A DNA stretch of 64,000 nt from Rhodanobacter sp. L36 (GCF_009765755.1 NZ_LMUV01000011.1:1561286-1625285); one strand, 5' to 3'; shown: positions 53,436 through 62,903, counted from the first letter of the stretch. Numbers and translations are program-made. Notes: generated by a model from the sequence alone, not told the origin.

Positions 53436-53532
53436 CCCCCCGTTATGGTGCTTGCTCAACCCCGGGCAGACCGCGCGACAGCAGGGGCGACATCCTTAGG
53501 TATGGCGTAGAGACGCTTCGGAGAACTCTGGA

Positions 53533-54930
53533 ATGATGCGTGTCCTTGAATTTCTAGTTGCCCTGGTCATTGTCGTGGCGATCGGTGTCCTGGCGGCTGT
53601 GGTCATGCCGGGCAGTGGTCACCTGGATCGCTCGGTGGTTGTGGGCAAGGACATGCGTCAGGTCTACGACGTGGTCGACAACTTCCGTCGTTTCCCAGAT
53701 TACTCGGAACTTCGCTCGCTTGATCCCAGCGTGCAGTTCACTTTTTCCGGCAAGTCCTACGGCCCCGGTGCCGAAGTGGCCTGGACTACATCCAACGCCA
53801 AGCTCGGCAACGGCGCACTGACCATCGCCAGCGCCACGCCCGACTTCAACAAGATCGACAGCAACACCAAGGACGCCACCATTGTGTGGGATCTGGACAA
53901 CACCTGGCGCGGTTCGGACAAGCACTTCACGCTGGATCTTGAGCGCCAGGGCAGCCGCGGTCAGCTGACTCAGGTGAACTGGGCGTATGACGTGTCCTAC
54001 GGCTGGAACCTGATCAACCGTTTCGCCAATCTCTACATCCATGGCGATCCGGACTCCTTCGTCCAGTTCAGCCTGAACAATCTGCAGAACGTGCTCGCCG
54101 GTGTGCCGAACATCGACTACAGCCAGTTGATTCCATACATCGAGCAGACGCAGCCCGCGCCGGTGCTGCTGGTATCGGGCTCGATCCAGCGCAAGGACGG
54201 TCTCGAGGCTCTGGAAGATGCAATCAACAAGGCAAGCACCGAGATTCAGGCGGCCGCCAAGAAGCTCGGCGTCAACGTGACCGGTCCGCGGATCCTGTTC
54301 ACCACCAACTACGGCGAAGACGTCTTCACGTTTGACGTGGCGCTGCCGATCGACTCCAGCACGCTCACCGTGAACGGTCAGAGCGAGCAGTTGACTGCGG
54401 CCACGCCGCCGGCGCTCGATGCTTCCGGTGCACCTGCACCCGCCAGCACCGCCGCCGACGCAGCCAGCGCCGCTGCCGTCACACCGGGCAGCCGCGATCG
54501 CTTCGGTCGTCTGGTGATCGACAACGACGTTCGCGCCACGCTCGCCTTTGGCGGTGCTGCCCTCAAGGGCGTGTGGAGCGGCACGTTCGCCGGTGTGCCG
54601 CAGGTGCGCGACTCGCTCAAGGCCTACTCGCTGACTCACGGCTACAAGTTCGACGACGTGGTCGCCCGCTCGTACGACATCCTGGTGTCGCCGGATGTGA
54701 AGGACGCTGGCGGCAACATCACCAGCTACGCCAAGTACGCGATCTACCTGCCGATCACCAATGCGCCTGAGAAAACCCCGGAGCAGGAAGCGGGCATGCA
54801 GCCGCCGGCACCCGATGACGGCAGCAACACGCCGGCCTCGGCCAGCACGGCTCCGGCAGCCGCTGGCACTGCTGCCGCACCGGCGAGCAGCGCCGCCGCT
54901 CCGGCGAGTGCCGCCAGCGCCGCGCACTGA
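53533..54930 (+). CDS. SRPBCC (polyketide-cyclase-like) plus GyrI-like fusion, membrane-anchored
   Basis: The 465-residue protein has an N-terminal membrane anchor (about 5-26) and an SRPBCC domain (about 35-175; VVDNFRRFPDYSELRSLDP, GPGAEVAWT). The second half is GyrI-like: two related beta-alpha units ending FDVALPI and YAIYLPI, separated by an Ala-rich insert (about 300-320). The last 50 residues are an Ala/Pro/Ser tail. Both folds bind small hydrophobic ligands. Function unknown; it follows the two-component genes. ATG 53533 or 53536. Confidence 0.7.
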   Translation: MMRVLEFLVALVIVVAIGVLAAVVMPGSGHLDRSVVVGKDMRQVYDVVDNFRRFPDYSELRSLDPSVQFTFSGKSYGPGAEVAWTTSNAKLGNGALTIASATPDFNKIDSNTKDATIVWDLDNTWRGSDKHFTLDLERQGSRGQLTQVNWAYDVSYGWNLINRFANLYIHGDPDSFVQFSLNNLQNVLAGVPNIDYSQLIPYIEQTQPAPVLLVSGSIQRKDGLEALEDAINKASTEIQAAAKKLGVNVTGPRILFTTNYGEDVFTFDVALPIDSSTLTVNGQSEQLTAATPPALDASGAPAPASTAADAASAAAVTPGSRDRFGRLVIDNDVRATLAFGGAALKGVWSGTFAGVPQVRDSLKAYSLTHGYKFDDVVARSYDILVSPDVKDAGGNITSYAKYAIYLPITNAPEKTPEQEAGMQPPAPDDGSNTPASASTAPAAAGTAAAPASSAAAPASAASAAH

Positions 54931-54955
54931 TTCGTCAGCTTCGGCAAAAAACGAG

Positions 54956-54987
54956 AGGCCCTTCTTTGCGGAAGGGCCTTTTCTTTT
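54956..54987 (+). terminator. Rho-independent terminator
   Basis: An 8-bp stem (GGCCCTTC / GAAGGGCC) with a 6-nt loop is followed by TTTTCTTTT, 27 bases after the SRPBCC gene stop. Confidence 0.9.
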
Positions 54988-55128
54988 GAAGCCGGACATA
55001 GCGCGGTATGCCGCAAGCCACCGGCGAACTTCGCCGAACTCTTGCGGTACATTGCAGAAACGGTGTTGCGCCGACCTTGAACATCTTCGGCGCACGACAT
55101 TGAATACCGCAGCGATCCATCACCGGAC

Positions 55129-56085
55129 ATGATCGAAACCGAACGACTCACACGATGCTACGGCAGCCTGACAGCGGTGGACGCGCTGAGCATCCGTGTC
55201 GAGCCCGGTCAGGTGTTGGGCCTGCTCGGTCCGAACGGCGCCGGCAAATCGACCGCCATGCGCATGGTTGCCGGGTTCCTGGCCCCCACTTCGGGCACGG
55301 CGAGGGTGTGCGGTTACGACGTTATCCGCGAGCCGCTGAAGGCCAAGCGCGCCCTGGGATATCTGCCCGAAGGCGCGCCCAGTTACGGCGAGCTGACGGT
55401 GCGGGAATTCCTGCTGTTCATCGTGCGCGTGCGCGGGCTCAAATCCGATGTGGCGTTCCGGCGTTTCGATGACGTGGTGCAGCGCCTGCAGCTTGAGGAA
55501 GTGCTCGGACTGTGCATCGACACCCTGTCCAAGGGGCTTCGGCGGCGAGTCGGACTGGCGCAGGCGATCCTGCACGATCCACCGGTATTGATGCTGGACG
55601 AACCCACCGACGGCCTGGATCCGAACCAGAAGCACGCGGTGCGGCAACTCATCGACATGATGGCGCGCGATCGCACGATTCTCATCTCGACGCATCTACT
55701 CGAGGAAGTGCATGCGCTGTGCAATCGCGTGGTGATCATCGCCCGCGGCAAGTTGCAGGCCGACGCCACGCCGGCGGAACTGGAGCAGCGTTCGCGCTAT
55801 CACGGCGCGGTGAGTTTCAGCGCGCCGGGCAGCGGCATGTCGCAGGAAATGCTCGGCCGTTTGCCGCAGGTCGCGGCGATCGAGGTCGATCCGCTTGATG
55901 GCCGGATCACCGTGTTCCCCAAGGCGGGTGAACGCATTCTCGATGCGGTCGAAACGCTGCTGCGCGAACAGGGCCTGGAAGTGTCCGAAATCCAGCTCGA
56001 ACGTGGACGGCTGGACGAAGTATTCCGTCAGATCACGACGTCCGACGCCATCACCGCCGCCACCCCACAGGAGAGCAGGGCATGA
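55129..56085 (+). CDS. ABC transporter ATP-binding protein (GldA-like)
   Basis: The 318-residue protein has Walker A GPNGAGKST (about residue 34), signature LSKGLRRRVGLAQA (about 135), Walker B LMLDEPTDGLD and the switch His in STHLLEE. About 80 C-terminal residues follow the nucleotide domain, as in GldA. With the next two genes it forms a complete ABC-2 system; the stop overlaps the permease start by 4 bases. Confidence 0.88.
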   Translation: MIETERLTRCYGSLTAVDALSIRVEPGQVLGLLGPNGAGKSTAMRMVAGFLAPTSGTARVCGYDVIREPLKAKRALGYLPEGAPSYGELTVREFLLFIVRVRGLKSDVAFRRFDDVVQRLQLEEVLGLCIDTLSKGLRRRVGLAQAILHDPPVLMLDEPTDGLDPNQKHAVRQLIDMMARDRTILISTHLLEEVHALCNRVVIIARGKLQADATPAELEQRSRYHGAVSFSAPGSGMSQEMLGRLPQVAAIEVDPLDGRITVFPKAGERILDAVETLLREQGLEVSEIQLERGRLDEVFRQITTSDAITAATPQESRA

Positions 56086-56816
56086 CCGCCGTCGGCGCGG
56101 TGATGCGGCGCGAGCTGCGCAGTTATTTCGTCACGCCTGTGGCGTATGTGTTCCTGGTGATCTTTCTGGTGCTGGCCGGCATCCTCACGTTTTACGCGGG
56201 CGATTTCTACGAGCGCGGGCAGGCCGACCTGCAGCCGTTCTTCGAAATGCATCCGTGGCTGTACCTGATCCTCGTGCCTGCGATCACCATGCGCATGTGG
56301 GCCGAGGAAACCAAGGGCGGCACGCTGGAACTGTTGCTGACGCTGCCGCTCACCTTGTGGCAGGCGATGCTCGGAAAATTTCTTGCAGCATGGTTGTTCA
56401 TCGGCCTCGCGCTCGTGCTGACGCTGCCGATCTGGATCACCGTCAACTATCTCGGCGCGCCCGACAACGGCGTGATTCTCGCGGGCTATCTCGGCAGCTG
56501 GATGATGGCCGGTACCTTCATCGCGATCGGCGCGTGCCTTTCCGCACTCACGCGCAGCCAGGTGGTGGCTTTCATTCTCACCGCGCTGGTGTGCGTGTTG
56601 TTGATACTCGCCGGGCAGCAACAGGTGCTGGATTTTTTCCAGGGCACGCTGCCGCGCAAAGTGATCAACGGCGTGGCGCATCTTTCGATGTTGCGGCACT
56701 TCGAGGCGATTGCGCGCGGCGTGCTCGATCTGCGTGATCTGCTGTACTTCGCGTTGAGCATGATCGGCTGGCTGATCGCCGGCGTGTTGTTGCTCGACCT
56801 GAAGCGGACGCGCTGA
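56082..56816 (+). CDS. ABC-2 type permease (GldF-like)
   Basis: The 244-residue protein has six hydrophobic helices; the N-terminal MRRELRSYFVTPVAYVFLVIF and MRMWAEETKGGTLELLLTLP are typical of GldF/ABC-2 permeases with a periplasm-exposed loop. It is coupled to the ATPase gene by a 4-base overlap and followed by the auxiliary gene after 1 base. Confidence 0.88.
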   Translation: MTAVGAVMRRELRSYFVTPVAYVFLVIFLVLAGILTFYAGDFYERGQADLQPFFEMHPWLYLILVPAITMRMWAEETKGGTLELLLTLPLTLWQAMLGKFLAAWLFIGLALVLTLPIWITVNYLGAPDNGVILAGYLGSWMMAGTFIAIGACLSALTRSQVVAFILTALVCVLLILAGQQQVLDFFQGTLPRKVINGVAHLSMLRHFEAIARGVLDLRDLLYFALSMIGWLIAGVLLLDLKRTR

Positions 56817-56817
56817 G

Positions 56818-58734
56818 ATGGCCCGTATGCGTCTGCCGCGCACTCTCTCGACACGGCTGCATGTCAGCCGGCGCATCGTGCTCTATGCATTGCTGGTGTT
56901 GCTGGTGCTGGTATTCCTGCCCCTGGTGGTTGCCAGCAGCCGCTGGACGCACGCGCCGCGCATCGACCTCACCACCGATCAGCTGTACACGTTGACGCCC
57001 GGCACCACGCAGATCGTCGACTCGCTGCAGCGGCCTTTGCGGCTTACGCTTTATTTTTCCGACCACGCCACGCGCGATCTTCCGCAACTGCGCAGCTATG
57101 AGCAGCGGGTGCGCGAGATGTTGCAGGAAATCGTTGCACGCTCGCGTGGTCACGTTCGCCTGCAGATCATCGACCCGGTGCCTTACTCCGATGATGAGGC
57201 CAGCGCGGAAGGCAACGGGCTCACACCTGCCAGCGGCGGCAGCAACGGCGAGCGGGTCTTTTTCGGTCTCGCTGGGGGCGCGATGTCGAGCCTGGTCGAT
57301 AGCGATCCCGGTGACGAGCGCGCGCCGGAAAAGACGCTGGCCATTCCCTTCTTCGATCCATCGCGCGAAGCATTTCTCGAATACGACGTCGCCAAGCTGT
57401 TGTACGAATTGAACCAGACGAACAAGCCGGCGATCGGTGTCATCAGTTCGCTGCAGGTCGATGGCAACAGCGTGCTTGGCGAACAGCCGTGGACCGTGAT
57501 GCAGCAGCTCGGGCAGTTGTTCGACATACGAAAGATCGACCAGGCGACGCTCTCGCACATCGATGACAGCATCAAGGTGCTGCTGCTCATCCATCCACGC
57601 GCGTTGACCGACAACGCGCAGTACGCCATTGACCAGTACGTGTTGCGCGGCGGGCGTCTGGTGGTGTTCGTCGATCCGGACGCGGAGCTCGACAATACGC
57701 CTTACGACGCTGCCAGCGGTCCGGTGCCCGATCACAGTTCGGATCTTCCGCGTCTCTTCGCAGCATGGGGCGTGGCTTACGATCCGCACAAGGTCGTGCT
57801 CGACCGCGCGCTGTCGCTGCCGATCGAATTATCCGGCAACAGTCTCAATCATCCGGCCGTGCTCGGGTTGGGCACGCAGGAACTCAACCGCGATGACGTG
57901 GTGACTGCGAGCTTGCAGCGCATCAACATTTCCACGGCGGGTTATTTCGATCTCACGCCGAACGCGCACACGCGATTGTTTCCGCTCCTGCAGAGCAGCA
58001 CCGAGGCCGAAGTGGTTCCGGCAGAACGGGTGATGTCATCGAGCAACGATCCCACCGCCTTGCTGCAGGGTTACAAGGCGGACAACGCACACTACGTGCT
58101 GGCGGCGCGATTGCGCGGACCGTTCGTCAGCGCTTTCGACGAGCGCGCGAAGGAGCCAGGACATCTGGCCGAATCCGTGCCGAACGCGGAAGTGATCCTG
58201 CTTGCCGATACCGACCTGCTCAGCGATCGCATGTGGGTCGAGCCGCAATCGGTTTTCGGGCAGACGATGATGCAGCCCTTCGCCAGCAACGGCGATTTCG
58301 TGGCGAACCTTGCAGACAACCTCAGCGGTTCGTCCGCGCTGCTGTCGATTCGCGGGCGATCGACATCGCAGCGGCCTTTCACGCGCGTCGATGCGTTGCG
58401 CAATGTAGCCGACCAGAAATTCCACCAGAAGGAACAGGAGCTGGAGCAGCAGCTCGCCGAAACGCGCAGGCGGCTCGACGAACTGCAGCCGGTCAAGGGC
58501 AGTCAGGCGAATACGGCGTCGGTCGAACAGCGCCACGAGATCGAGCAGTTCCGCCAGCGTCAGCTCGCGATCAACAAGGAGCTGCGGGACGTGCAGCACC
58601 AGCTCAATGGCGAGATCGATGCGCTCGGCTTCCGCATCAAGTTCATCAACATCGTGCTGGTGCCGGCGCTGGTGATCCTGCTTGGACTGATTTACGGCTG
58701 GCGCCGAAGTCGTCGCAGCCGGCAACGCACGTGA
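56818..58734 (+). CDS. GldG-like ABC auxiliary protein with IFT52-like domain
   Basis: The 638-residue protein has a membrane helix near each end (about 23-42 and 612-630). The large periplasmic part includes DQLYTLTPGTTQIVDSLQRPL, the GldG/ABC_transp_aux signature, and a Rossmann-like segment (GGRLVVFVDPDAEL). A coiled coil (about 525-600, rich in Glu and Gln) precedes the last helix. It completes the Gld-like ABC system. Confidence 0.85.
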   Translation: MARMRLPRTLSTRLHVSRRIVLYALLVLLVLVFLPLVVASSRWTHAPRIDLTTDQLYTLTPGTTQIVDSLQRPLRLTLYFSDHATRDLPQLRSYEQRVREMLQEIVARSRGHVRLQIIDPVPYSDDEASAEGNGLTPASGGSNGERVFFGLAGGAMSSLVDSDPGDERAPEKTLAIPFFDPSREAFLEYDVAKLLYELNQTNKPAIGVISSLQVDGNSVLGEQPWTVMQQLGQLFDIRKIDQATLSHIDDSIKVLLLIHPRALTDNAQYAIDQYVLRGGRLVVFVDPDAELDNTPYDAASGPVPDHSSDLPRLFAAWGVAYDPHKVVLDRALSLPIELSGNSLNHPAVLGLGTQELNRDDVVTASLQRINISTAGYFDLTPNAHTRLFPLLQSSTEAEVVPAERVMSSSNDPTALLQGYKADNAHYVLAARLRGPFVSAFDERAKEPGHLAESVPNAEVILLADTDLLSDRMWVEPQSVFGQTMMQPFASNGDFVANLADNLSGSSALLSIRGRSTSQRPFTRVDALRNVADQKFHQKEQELEQQLAETRRRLDELQPVKGSQANTASVEQRHEIEQFRQRQLAINKELRDVQHQLNGEIDALGFRIKFINIVLVPALVILLGLIYGWRRSRRSRQRT

Positions 58735-58833
58735 TGGCGGCAATCTGCCGCAAGGCCGCGCACGACCGCGGCGCTAAGCTTGCTCGCCGCCATCCGCGGC
58801 CTGCGCGATCGGGATCGCGGGTGCATTGACGTG

Positions 58834-59712
58834 ATGGCAACGCTGTTGAAATGGGTAGTGCCGTGGGAGTTCTCGTGGATTTTCCTCGCGATCTTCGCGT
58901 CCACCTGCGTGCTGTATCTGCGCGGCAGTCGTCGGCTGAAAGTGAGCGGCAGTCGCCGGCTGGTGTTCTGGCTCGGCATGGCGATCATCTACCTGTCGCT
59001 GCAGACGTACCTTGATTACTTCGCCGAGCATGAATTCTTCATGCATCGCATCCAGCAGTTGCTGCTGCATCACCTGACGCCGTTGCTGATCGTTACTTCG
59101 TATCCGGCGAGCGTGCTGCGCGCGGGATTGCCGCTGGCCTGGCGCGTGCACGGGCTGCGACCGTTGCAGCGGTCCTGGCCATGGCGGCTCGTGACCGGTG
59201 TCATTCTCAATCCGGTTGTCGCCACCGTGCTCTTCATCGTGTTCGTGCTGATCTGGCTGGTGCCACCGTTGCAGACGATGGCGATGCTCGACTGGCGCGT
59301 GTATCGCTTCATGAACTGGACGATGCTGATCAGCGGTTTCGCCTATTGGTCGCTGGTGCTCGATCACCGGCCGCATCCGCCGGGTCGGATGACCGCCGGT
59401 CTGCGCGTGCTGTCGCCGGCCGTGACGATGACACCGCAGATCGTCGCCGGGGCCATCGTCACGTTCTCGAAGGCCGATCTGTATCCGATCTTTGAAATCT
59501 GCGGACGCGCTTTCACGTTCAACGTGCTGACCGGGCAGCTGATCGGCGGCGTGATTACCTGGGTGCCCGCGGCGTTGATCGAATCGATCGGTGGACTGAT
59601 GGCGTTGCGCCAATGGTTGCGCCTGTCGCGCAGTGGCCGTTTGCCGAAGCGGGCAACGCGTTTGCCGATATCGCGCCGAGCAGCTGCCGCGCCGGCACAA
59701 GCCCGACGTTGA
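58834..59712 (+). CDS. ctaG: Cytochrome c oxidase assembly factor CtaG (caa3 type)
   Basis: About 292 residues from ATG 58834. It has seven or so hydrophobic segments with MHRIQQLLLHHLTPLLIV, the conserved His pair before Pro of the Bacillus-type CtaG family, and FTFNVLTGQLIGG. CtaG is needed for caa3 oxidase assembly, probably in copper delivery. The adjacent convergent genes encode PCu(A)C and SCO, supporting this. The start is tentative. Confidence 0.85.
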   Translation: MATLLKWVVPWEFSWIFLAIFASTCVLYLRGSRRLKVSGSRRLVFWLGMAIIYLSLQTYLDYFAEHEFFMHRIQQLLLHHLTPLLIVTSYPASVLRAGLPLAWRVHGLRPLQRSWPWRLVTGVILNPVVATVLFIVFVLIWLVPPLQTMAMLDWRVYRFMNWTMLISGFAYWSLVLDHRPHPPGRMTAGLRVLSPAVTMTPQIVAGAIVTFSKADLYPIFEICGRAFTFNVLTGQLIGGVITWVPAALIESIGGLMALRQWLRLSRSGRLPKRATRLPISRRAAAAPAQARR

Positions 59713-59720
59713 TCAATCCA

Positions 59721-60185
59721 TCAGTGGCCGGCGTTCGTATCGTCATCCACGGTGTTGGCCGGACGCGCGACGAAATCGATAACGGCCGTGCTGCCATCAC
59801 CGAACTTGAGCGCGAGCTTGACGGTATCGCCGGGCTTTATCGGATGCACCGCCTTCATCAGCATCAAGTGGTAACCGGCCGGCGCCAGCACGGCGTTGCC
59901 ATGGGCCGGAATCGGTAATGCGTCGACCATCGTCATGCGGCTCATGCCGCCGGTGGTCGAACTCTGGTGCAGCATCACTTCGGTGTACGCGGGGCTGCTC
60001 GCGCCGGTCAGCGAGACGACGCGATCGCTATCGTTTTGCAGCGTGACGTACGCACCGGCAGGCAGGTCGCCGGGCAGCACGCGTATCCACCCGTGGCTGG
60101 CGTGGATGTGCTGCGCATCGTTGGCATGCACGGTCGCGCACGACAGGGCGCATATCAGCACAACGCAGAGACAACGAACATTCAT
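59721..60185 (-). CDS. Periplasmic copper chaperone PCu(A)C
   Basis: The 154-residue protein has a signal peptide (cleavage near TVHAN) and the copper-binding pattern: EVMLHQ with M and H, MSRM about ten residues on, and HLMLM further on (H(M)X10MX21HXM type). It delivers Cu(I) to the CuA site of cytochrome oxidase together with SCO. It overlaps the SCO gene end by 4 bases. Confidence 0.88.
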   Translation of the reverse strand: MNVRCLCVVLICALSCATVHANDAQHIHASHGWIRVLPGDLPAGAYVTLQNDSDRVVSLTGASSPAYTEVMLHQSSTTGGMSRMTMVDALPIPAHGNAVLAPAGYHLMLMKAVHPIKPGDTVKLALKFGDGSTAVIDFVARPANTVDDDTNAGH

Positions 60186-60790
60186 GGCTTGGTCCCGGTA
60201 TCGAGCAGCAAGTGAAGATCGTGGACAAGATCGTCCTGCGATGCGGACGGCGTGGCGAGCGCGCGCGCGCGGCCATCGCGGTCGAACAGATAGATGGCCG
60301 AACTGTGGCTGACCTCATAGCTGCCGTCGCTGCTCGCCGGCTCGCGCGTGAAGGCCGATCGATAACGTTTGCTCAACGCCTCGATGGCGCGCGCGTCGCC
60401 GGTCAGGCCGGTCGCATGCGCATCGAATGCGCTGACGTAGGCGCGCATCACCGCTGGTGTATCGCGCGCCGGATCCACGCTGACGAACAAAATGCGCGCG
60501 CCATCGGCCAGCGGACCTAGCCGTTCCATCACCACGTGCAGATGGGCCAGCGTGAGCGGGCAGACATCGGGGCAATGCGTGTAGCCGAAATACAGCAGCA
60601 CCACTTTGCCGTGATAGTCGGCGCCAGTGACAGCCTGGCCGGCATCGTCGGTGAGTGCGAAATCGAGATCGGGCATGTGGCCGCTGACGTCGGTAAGTCG
60701 CAACGGCAATGGCTCGTTGCGCTGGCAGCCGCCCAGCAGCAGGCCGACGATCAGCGCAAAGGCAAGCAACCATGCGTGGCGAAGCTTCAT
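60182..60790 (-). CDS. SCO1/SenC-family copper chaperone lipoprotein
   Basis: A 202-residue protein from ATG 60790 (ATG 60811 is possible). The signal ends in the lipobox LLLGGC (Cys22). The thioredoxin-like domain carries the copper-binding THCPDVCP pair (about residues 72-76) and a distal His in EVSHSSAIYLFD. SCO proteins mature the CuA centre. It is upstream of and overlaps the PCu(A)C gene. Confidence 0.9.
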   Translation of the reverse strand: MKLRHAWLLAFALIVGLLLGGCQRNEPLPLRLTDVSGHMPDLDFALTDDAGQAVTGADYHGKVVLLYFGYTHCPDVCPLTLAHLHVVMERLGPLADGARILFVSVDPARDTPAVMRAYVSAFDAHATGLTGDARAIEALSKRYRSAFTREPASSDGSYEVSHSSAIYLFDRDGRARALATPSASQDDLVHDLHLLLDTGTKP

Positions 60791-60869
60791 GCGAGAATCC
60801 GGAGTCTTCATCCGATCAAGCATACGACAGTGGTCGCAGCGCGGCCTTCGTGAACCGAGGATTTTGGCG

Positions 60870-61253
60870 ATGATGCGACAACTTGTCAGCACGCGGTCGG
60901 CCTTGCTCGTCGGCCTTGCCGGCGGCAGCGCGGTGCTGCTGGGTGCGTTCGGTGCGCATGCGTTGCACGCAACGCTTCAGGCGCATACCGATGGGGTCGA
61001 GCTGTGGCGTACCGCGATGAGTTACCACCTCTGGCATGCGCTGGCGTTGGTGTTGGGTGTCGCACTGGGCCGTGGTCGCAGTGGACGCATCGCCGTTGTC
61101 GCGTTCGTGCTGGGCATCCTGCTGTTCAGCGGCAGCTTGTATGGGTTGGCGCTTGGCGCGCCGCGCTGGACGGGCATCATCACGCCGTTCGGCGGCTTGG
61201 CTTTCATCATCGGCTGGATCGCCCTGGGACTGTCGCTTCGTTCGCAGGATTGA
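60870..61253 (+). CDS. DUF423 (YgdD-like) membrane protein
   Basis: The 127-residue protein has four hydrophobic helices and the DUF423 signature LGAFGAHALHATL, with TAMSYHLWHALAL and FGGLAFIIGWIAL. The family's function is not established. Confidence 0.88.
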   Translation: MMRQLVSTRSALLVGLAGGSAVLLGAFGAHALHATLQAHTDGVELWRTAMSYHLWHALALVLGVALGRGRSGRIAVVAFVLGILLFSGSLYGLALGAPRWTGIITPFGGLAFIIGWIALGLSLRSQD

Positions 61254-61291
61254 GTCCACGCGTCATCCGCGTGTCATGCCACGGCGTCAGC

Positions 61292-61687
61292 ATGTCGGCC
61301 ATGAACACCCCATCGATCCAACGCAAACTTCGTCCGCTCGCAGCTGCCGGCATGCTGGTGGCGTTGGCGATCGTGGTGGCGAATGGCTTTGGTTTGTCAC
61401 GCGCACGCGCCGTGACCAGTCGATCCGAGTCGACGTTCAACACGCTGGTGCGATGGAAGGACGCCAGTCACGACTGGCTGCTGGTTGCCGACGACAAGGC
61501 CAATCAGCTCACTGTCTACGACGCGAACGACGGTCGCCTTCTGCATACACTGGATCGCACCACCGGCTTCGGTGAAGTCGCGGCGCTGGCGCAGCGCGAC
61601 GGACAACTCTTCGTTGTCGAAGACAGCGGCAGGCTCGACCCGATCCAACTGCCGCAGTTGCAGCTGATCGCATCCAGCGATCGCTGA
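61292..61687 (+). CDS. Small exported or membrane-anchored hypothetical protein
   Basis: A 131-residue protein with one N-terminal hydrophobic segment (about 14-35) and a domain with DWLLVADDKANQLTVYDANDGRLLHTLD, like one or two blades of a beta-propeller. I do not recognise a family. No strong ribosome binding site. Confidence 0.55.
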   Translation: MSAMNTPSIQRKLRPLAAAGMLVALAIVVANGFGLSRARAVTSRSESTFNTLVRWKDASHDWLLVADDKANQLTVYDANDGRLLHTLDRTTGFGEVAALAQRDGQLFVVEDSGRLDPIQLPQLQLIASSDR

Positions 61688-61697
61688 GTAGCGTCCG

Positions 61698-62471
61698 CTA
61701 CAAAGCCAGCGGCGCGATCACATGCAGAACGATGTCGGCGCTGAAATGCGCGACCATCGCGTGTTCGAGTCCGTACTTCCAGAACAGCCAGCCAAAGACC
61801 GAACCGACCAGCGCGTTGAGCAGGATGATTCGCAGAACCGGCCACGTCGCGTGAGCCATGCCGCTCGCAAATGCTGCCGGCAAATGACCCGCACCGAAGA
61901 GCAGCGCTGCCAGAATGATCGCGACGACAAACATCCACGACGTGGCAATGCGCCCGTTGCATCGTGCAATCAGCCATACCAGAACGCTGATCAGCCCCAG
62001 TCTGAACTCGGTCTCTTCCACGATGCCGCCGTAGAACGATGCGAGGAAACCGCGACCGGCGTTGGCAAGAGCTTGACGGCCATGTTGCGGCATTTCGCTG
62101 GACCCGGACAACGACAGGCCAAGCACAATCGCACCCGCAATGAAGCCGAGAAAAATGGTCCATGCCCAGCGCGAGTGCATGGATGACGATCGCCGCTCGA
62201 TTCGTGAGCGAAGCCACGGTGCGTCCAGCCCGTAGGACGATCCGAGATACAGGCCAAGCCATCCAACAAGCCAGCAAAGCACCGCGGTCTGCGCGGTCTG
62301 TGCTGCTATGACCACGGACAGCGGAACAGGGATGTGCGCCAGTTTCTGCGACATCATCGCAACCAGATAGGGCATCAGCGCAAGCGTGGCCAGCATGGCT
62401 GCAGCGCCCAGCAGCAGCGCAATTTTCAGGTTGGCATGGCGCGCGGGCAGCGCCGGTGGCAGGACGGACAT
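61698..62471 (-). CDS. CPBP-family intramembrane metalloprotease
   Basis: The 257-residue protein has about eight hydrophobic segments and the CPBP (Abi/CAAX-protease) motifs: EETEFRLG (Glu pair and Arg), LFGAGHLPAA (His) and HFSADIVLH (His and Asp). Related proteins cleave prenylated or membrane proteins; in bacteria roles include immunity and stress. It is the last gene of the leftward SPFH operon. Confidence 0.85.
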   Translation of the reverse strand: MSVLPPALPARHANLKIALLLGAAAMLATLALMPYLVAMMSQKLAHIPVPLSVVIAAQTAQTAVLCWLVGWLGLYLGSSYGLDAPWLRSRIERRSSSMHSRWAWTIFLGFIAGAIVLGLSLSGSSEMPQHGRQALANAGRGFLASFYGGIVEETEFRLGLISVLVWLIARCNGRIATSWMFVVAIILAALLFGAGHLPAAFASGMAHATWPVLRIILLNALVGSVFGWLFWKYGLEHAMVAHFSADIVLHVIAPLAL

Positions 62472-62498
62472 GGCAAGCGCTCCCGAATACCTTCGTGG

Positions 62499-62693
62499 TC
62501 AGCGTGGTCGTTTGAGATAAAACATCATCGGTTGCCCCGGATAAGTGCAGACCGCGCTGACCAGTTCCCAGCCATTCGCGCCTTCGCGATTGAGCGACGC
62601 GATGGCTTCGTCGTCGTCGGGTGTCACCGTGAGTTTCAATCCGCCGCCACCGTGCTTGAGCGTGATCACCTTGTATTCCCAGTTCACAGCCAT
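62499..62693 (-). CDS. DUF4177 small protein
   Basis: A 64-residue protein, starting WEYKVITL and containing LNREGANGWELVSAV, the DUF4177 pattern (a short domain with unknown role). It lies 27 bp before the CPBP gene and 18 bp after the ribbon-helix-helix gene. Confidence 0.8.
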   Translation of the reverse strand: MAVNWEYKVITLKHGGGGLKLTVTPDDDEAIASLNREGANGWELVSAVCTYPGQPMMFYLKRPR

Positions 62694-62711
62694 GGTTCGC
62701 TCCTCGATGTT

Positions 62712-62903
62712 TCAGTTGTCGTCATCGTCCGTTACCGGCTCGCTCTTGCCGGGCTTCAGTCGCCCGGCCTTGCGCAGCGCGTCGCGCAGCACGTATTCGA
62801 TGTGCGCGTTGACGCTGCGCAGTTCGTCGTCGGACCAGCGCTGCATCGCGTCGAGCACGGCAGCGCTGATGCGCAATGGATAGGCTTTTTTCTCGGCGGC
62901 CAT
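62712..62903 (-). CDS. Arc-type ribbon-helix-helix protein
   Basis: The 63-residue protein starts with a beta strand, KAYPLRISAAVLDAMQRWS, and two helices including NAHIEYVLRDALRKAG, the Arc/CopG-like DNA-binding fold. The C-terminal tail is acidic. A candidate target is the 11-bp repeat in the promoter of this operon. Confidence 0.75.
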   Translation of the reverse strand: MAAEKKAYPLRISAAVLDAMQRWSDDELRSVNAHIEYVLRDALRKAGRLKPGKSEPVTDDDDN

